Assembly: GCA_016210245.1 (NCBI GenBank)
Contig: JACQUR010000314.1
Coordinates: 1 to 7,906, forward strand
DNA from: Chloroflexota bacterium
GTDB taxonomy: Bacteria > Chloroflexota > UBA6077 > JACQUR01
Length of the DNA: 7,906 bases
Reading direction: 5' to 3'
The translations under genes and the position numbers were made by a program. This document shows positions 5,280-7,906 of the stretch, piece after piece (position 1 is the first letter of the stretch; each line of letters opens with the position of its first letter). The notes under the pieces were generated by a model that did no database searches, had not been told where the DNA came from, and saw only the letters and a list, made by a program, of their open reading frames with translations.

Positions 5280-7832
5280 GTGGCCCGCAGCCAGTTCGCG
5301 GAGGTGGTGAGAATGCTCTCCAGTCCCGACCAGACCCGCACCGTCAGGACCTGCTGTGGCCTGTGCGCGGTACATTGCCCGGCCGTCGCGACCGTCGAGG
5401 CGGAGCGCGTGGTCGCGCTGCGCCCGGACGCCTCGCACCCGTATGGGGGCGCGCTGTGCGCGAAGGGCCGCGCGGCGCCGGAGCTGCTCGACCACCCGGA
5501 GCGCGTCGACTACCCGCTGCGGCGCACCCGCCCCAAGACGGATCCCGATCCCGGCTGGGAGCGCTGCACCTGGGACGAGGCGCTGGACTTGGTCGCCCGC
5601 AAGCTGCTCGAGGTCCGCGCTGCCTCCGGTCCGGAGGCCGTGGTCTTCAGCAAAGGCACGGGCGGCGGGACCGGCCTGACCGACACGGAAGCGTGGCTGG
5701 GTCGGCTGGCCAACTGCTTCGGCACGCCCAACGTGGCCAGCACGACCCACCTGTGCCAGTGGCCGCGCGACACCGGGGCTGCCTGCTACACCTTCGGCAC
5801 CGAGCGCCTGGCGATGCCGGACGTGGCCAGGAGCGGCTGCGTGGTGCTGTGGGGGAGCAATCCCAGCGCCAACTTCCTGAGCCTCGCCCGCGCTGTGGTG
5901 GCGGCACAGGCCCGCGGGGCGAAGCTGCTGGTGGTCGACCCGCGGCGGATCGGCCTGGCCAACAAGGCCGACCTGCTCCTCCAGCTCCGTCCGGGGACCG
6001 ATGGTGCGCTCGCCCTGGGCTTGATCCACCTGCTCATCCAGTCGGGCCGCTACGACGAGGCCTTCGTGCGCGCCTGGACCAATGCGCCGCTGCTGGTTCG
6101 GGCTGACACCGGACACCTGCTGCAGGTTGAGGCTCTGGCGCCCCATCTGCTCGGCCAGGCTGATGGGGACGTGACGGGCAGCCCGCGCTACGTCGCAGCC
6201 CTCGAAGGCCGGGATGCCCTGGTGGCCTACGACCCGCGCCTCGGCCGCTACCGAGTCCTGAGCCCTGAGTTGAAAGCCCTGAGTGCCCGCCTCCTCCTCA
6301 GGACTCAGGACTTTCAACTCAGGACTCAGGACTCGGTAGCGCTGCGCGGTGCCTGGCGCGTGCTCCTGGCCGACGGGCGCGAGGTGGAGTGCCGGCCGGT
6401 CTTCGAGCGCCTGGCTACCGTGGCGGCTGCACACCCGCCGGATGTGGTTGCGCGGATCACCGGAGTTCCAGCCGAGCAGCTCGTCGCGGCCGCGCGGCTG
6501 CTGGCCGAGCAGCGGCCCGTCTCGCACTACTTCCACAATGGCCTGGTCCAGCACACCAACGCCACCCAGGCCGCGCGGGCGATCGAGGTCCTGTATGCCT
6601 TGCTCGGCGACTTCGACCGTCCCGGCGGCAACGTGCCGGCGCCCGAGCCCCGCGTGCGCCCCATCCAGGCCCGCTCGGCCCTGCCCGAGGCGTTGAGTCA
6701 GCGCCGCCTGGGTCGGCAGGAGCGCCCAATCGGCCCACCGGCCAGGCCGGGCAACGTGGCGGCGTACGACCTCTACGAGGCGGCCCTCGAAGGACAGCCC
6801 TACCCGGTGCGGGCCCTGGTCGCCTTCGGCGGCAACCTGCTGCTGGCCAACGGCGACACCTTGCGCGGCCGGGCAGCGCTTCAGCGGCTCGAGTTCTTCG
6901 CGCAGATGGAGCTCTTCCACACCCCGACCAGCCGGCTGGCCGACGTGCTCCTGCCCGCGGCCAGCTTCCTGGAATCGCCCGCCCTGCAGCTCGGCTTCCG
7001 CTACCCGATCGAGGCCATGGCCCACGTCCAGCGCCGCGAGGCAGTGGTGGAGCCGCGTTACGAGCGGCGTTCGGATATCGAGGTCATCTTCGCGCTGGCG
7101 TGCCGCCTGGGGCTGGGCGAGCACTTCTGGGGCGGCGACGTCGAGGCGGCGTACAACGCGGTGCTCGAGCCGAGCGGCCTCACCTGGGAGGCCCTGGCCG
7201 CCCGGCCGCACGGCGTCTCGGTGCCAAGCGCAGCGCTGCGCTACCGGAAGTACGCCGACCTGGACGCCAGCACGGGGGCGCCGAGCGGCTTCGCCACCCC
7301 GACGCGAAAGGTCGAGCTGTTCTCCGTGACCTTCGCCGCTCACGGCTTCGCGCCTCTGCCGACCTACGTGGAGCCGGCCCTCAGCCCGGTGAGCGCCCCG
7401 GAACTGGCCGAGCAGTTCCCGCTGGTGCTGACCAACGCCAAGCGGGCGCAGTACCTGCACAGCCAGGGCCGCGGCCTGCCGAGCCTGCGCAAGGCGGCGC
7501 CAACCCCGACCGCCCAGGTTCACCCGCGGACGGCCGCGCGCTACGGCATCGCCAACGGAGCGTGGATCGCCGTCGAGACCTCAAGCGGCAGCGCGCGCGC
7601 TCAGGTACACGTGACCGACTCGATCCTGCCCGGGGTCGTGTGTGTCAACCACGGCTGGTGGCAGGGCTGCGCCGAGCTCGGCCTGCCCGCGCTCGACCCC
7701 TTCTCAGCGGAGGGCGCGAACGTCAACCTGCTGGTGCTGAACGACCGCCGCGACCCCATCAGCGGCGGCACCCCCCACCGGAGCTCGCTGTGCCGCATCC
7801 GCCCGGTAGAGGTATCCGAGCCGCGACCGTGA
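5280..7832 (+). CDS. Molybdopterin oxidoreductase, DMSO-reductase family catalytic subunit
   Basis: This is an 850-residue bis-MGD enzyme. The N-terminal 4Fe-4S motif is Cys26-x2-Cys29-x3-Cys33-x26-Cys60, followed by the usual Lys62-Gly. The catalytic domain follows (about 75-660), with Cys159 in STTHLCQWPRD as the likely molybdenum ligand, VLWGSNPSANF (dinucleotide binding) and VVDPRR. The C-terminal cofactor-binding domain starts near 709 (QFPLVLTNAKR) and ends with DPISGGTPHRSS. There is no twin-arginine signal, so it should act in the cytoplasm. Relatives include formate dehydrogenase, assimilatory nitrate reductase and thiosulfate/polysulfide reductase; I cannot assign a substrate. No electron-transfer or membrane subunit lies in the visible flanks, though downstream sequence is missing. 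Residues about 324-353 are encoded by a repeat and look inserted between YDPRLGRY and ALRGAWRV. The reading frame is otherwise intact. Confidence 0.92.
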   Translation: MARSQFAEVVRMLSSPDQTRTVRTCCGLCAVHCPAVATVEAERVVALRPDASHPYGGALCAKGRAAPELLDHPERVDYPLRRTRPKTDPDPGWERCTWDEALDLVARKLLEVRAASGPEAVVFSKGTGGGTGLTDTEAWLGRLANCFGTPNVASTTHLCQWPRDTGAACYTFGTERLAMPDVARSGCVVLWGSNPSANFLSLARAVVAAQARGAKLLVVDPRRIGLANKADLLLQLRPGTDGALALGLIHLLIQSGRYDEAFVRAWTNAPLLVRADTGHLLQVEALAPHLLGQADGDVTGSPRYVAALEGRDALVAYDPRLGRYRVLSPELKALSARLLLRTQDFQLRTQDSVALRGAWRVLLADGREVECRPVFERLATVAAAHPPDVVARITGVPAEQLVAAARLLAEQRPVSHYFHNGLVQHTNATQAARAIEVLYALLGDFDRPGGNVPAPEPRVRPIQARSALPEALSQRRLGRQERPIGPPARPGNVAAYDLYEAALEGQPYPVRALVAFGGNLLLANGDTLRGRAALQRLEFFAQMELFHTPTSRLADVLLPAASFLESPALQLGFRYPIEAMAHVQRREAVVEPRYERRSDIEVIFALACRLGLGEHFWGGDVEAAYNAVLEPSGLTWEALAARPHGVSVPSAALRYRKYADLDASTGAPSGFATPTRKVELFSVTFAAHGFAPLPTYVEPALSPVSAPELAEQFPLVLTNAKRAQYLHSQGRGLPSLRKAAPTPTAQVHPRTAARYGIANGAWIAVETSSGSARAQVHVTDSILPGVVCVNHGWWQGCAELGLPALDPFSAEGANVNLLVLNDRRDPISGGTPHRSSLCRIRPVEVSEPRP
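6248..6339. repeat. Heptamer inverted repeat (element 5) inside the molybdoenzyme gene
   Basis: The left arm 6248-6284 and right arm 6303-6339 are complementary over 37 bases with two C/A mismatches and an 18-base loop. Read in sevens the left arm is ACCGAGT (6250), CCTGAGC (6257), CCTGAGT (6264), TGAAAGC (6271), CCTGAGT (6278); the right arm has ACTCAGG units at 6303, 6317 and 6324, with ACTTTCA at 6310. It is translated in frame as VLSPELKALSARLLL (325-339) followed by RTQDFQLRTQDSV (340-352). The sequence is unrelated to the codon pattern of the flanking enzyme, which resumes at ALRGAWRV. Confidence 0.93.
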
Positions 7833-7835
7833 GGT

Positions 7836-7906
7836 CCTTCGACGGGCTCAGGCCCTTCGACAGGCTCAGGATGAGCGGAGGACCCCGGGTCCGCTCATCC
7901 TGAGCC
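7836..7906. repeat. CTTCGAC/CTCAGG repeat with inverted copy, cut by window end
   Basis: Two direct copies, 7836-7852 and 7854-7870, of a 17-base unit (CCTTCGAC, then G or A, GGCTCAGG) start 3 bases after the molybdoenzyme stop. The second runs into GGCTCAGGATGAGC (7863-7876), whose exact complement is 7893-7906; a nested palindrome GGACCCCGGGTCC (7880-7892) fills the loop. The period is 18, not 7, so this is a different class from the other elements: a type of REP-like repeat seen in many bacterial genomes. The inverted arm probably continues past the window. The long hairpin may end or stabilise the molybdoenzyme transcript. Confidence 0.85.

Noticed and set aside
6240..6345. Frameshift or pseudogene in the molybdoenzyme at the repeat
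   Set aside because: The frame is open through the element and conserved motifs continue in the same frame on both sides, so it is an in-frame insertion rather than a break.
5037..7523. An 828-residue open frame on the minus strand opposite the molybdoenzyme
   Set aside because: It is a GC-rich antisense shadow. Its translation is low-complexity Arg/Ala/Gly/Gln with no recognisable domain, while the plus strand encodes a complete known family.

Overview
The window is a GC-rich bacterial stretch with five full-length or near full-length protein genes, one very small gene and no RNA genes. Organism: the combination of high GC, a Uma2-family endonuclease, a proline/threonine-rich PASTA lipoprotein and short heptanucleotide-iterated palindromes of the kind best known from cyanobacteria and Chloroflexota makes a Chloroflexota-like bacterium my best guess. 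This is inference from style, not from a marker gene.

Layout. A minus-strand lipoprotein with an Ig-like domain and a C-terminal PASTA domain (114-950) is followed downstream by a perfect palindrome. A plus-strand unit then starts at a TATAAT box (1150) and runs through a Uma2-type nuclease (1176-1718), a biotin carboxylase/biotin carrier fusion most like the methylcrotonyl-CoA carboxylase alpha subunit (1740-3725) and a hydroxymethylglutaryl-CoA lyase (3826-4785). The last two form the end of the leucine/isovalerate degradation pathway: 3-methylcrotonyl-CoA is carboxylated, hydrated elsewhere, and HMG-CoA is split to acetyl-CoA and acetoacetate. The carboxyltransferase subunit is not in the window. 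Convergent to them is a 57-residue cysteine-rich, metallothionein-like protein (4840-5013, minus). Divergent from that is a large cytoplasmic molybdopterin oxidoreductase of the DMSO-reductase family (5280-7832) with an N-terminal 4Fe-4S motif and unknown substrate.

The most striking content is a set of repeats that share an architecture rather than a sequence. Elements at 26-109, 3724-3870, 4754-4836 and 6248-6339 are each built of tandem 7-base units on one arm and their reverse complement on the other. An apparently one-armed heptamer array lies at 1031-1079. Each has a different core heptamer. In the two elements with unequal arms (26-109 and 4754-4836) the difference is exactly 14 bases, two whole units. 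The elements hug or enter genes: one lies 4 bases beyond the lipoprotein stop; one overlaps the carboxylase stop and supplies the start and first residues of the HMG-CoA lyase; one supplies the stop and last ten residues of that lyase; and one is embedded in frame inside the molybdoenzyme as about 30 extra residues. A separate repeat class (tandem CTTCGAC...CTCAGG units with an inverted copy) begins just after the molybdoenzyme stop and runs off the window end.
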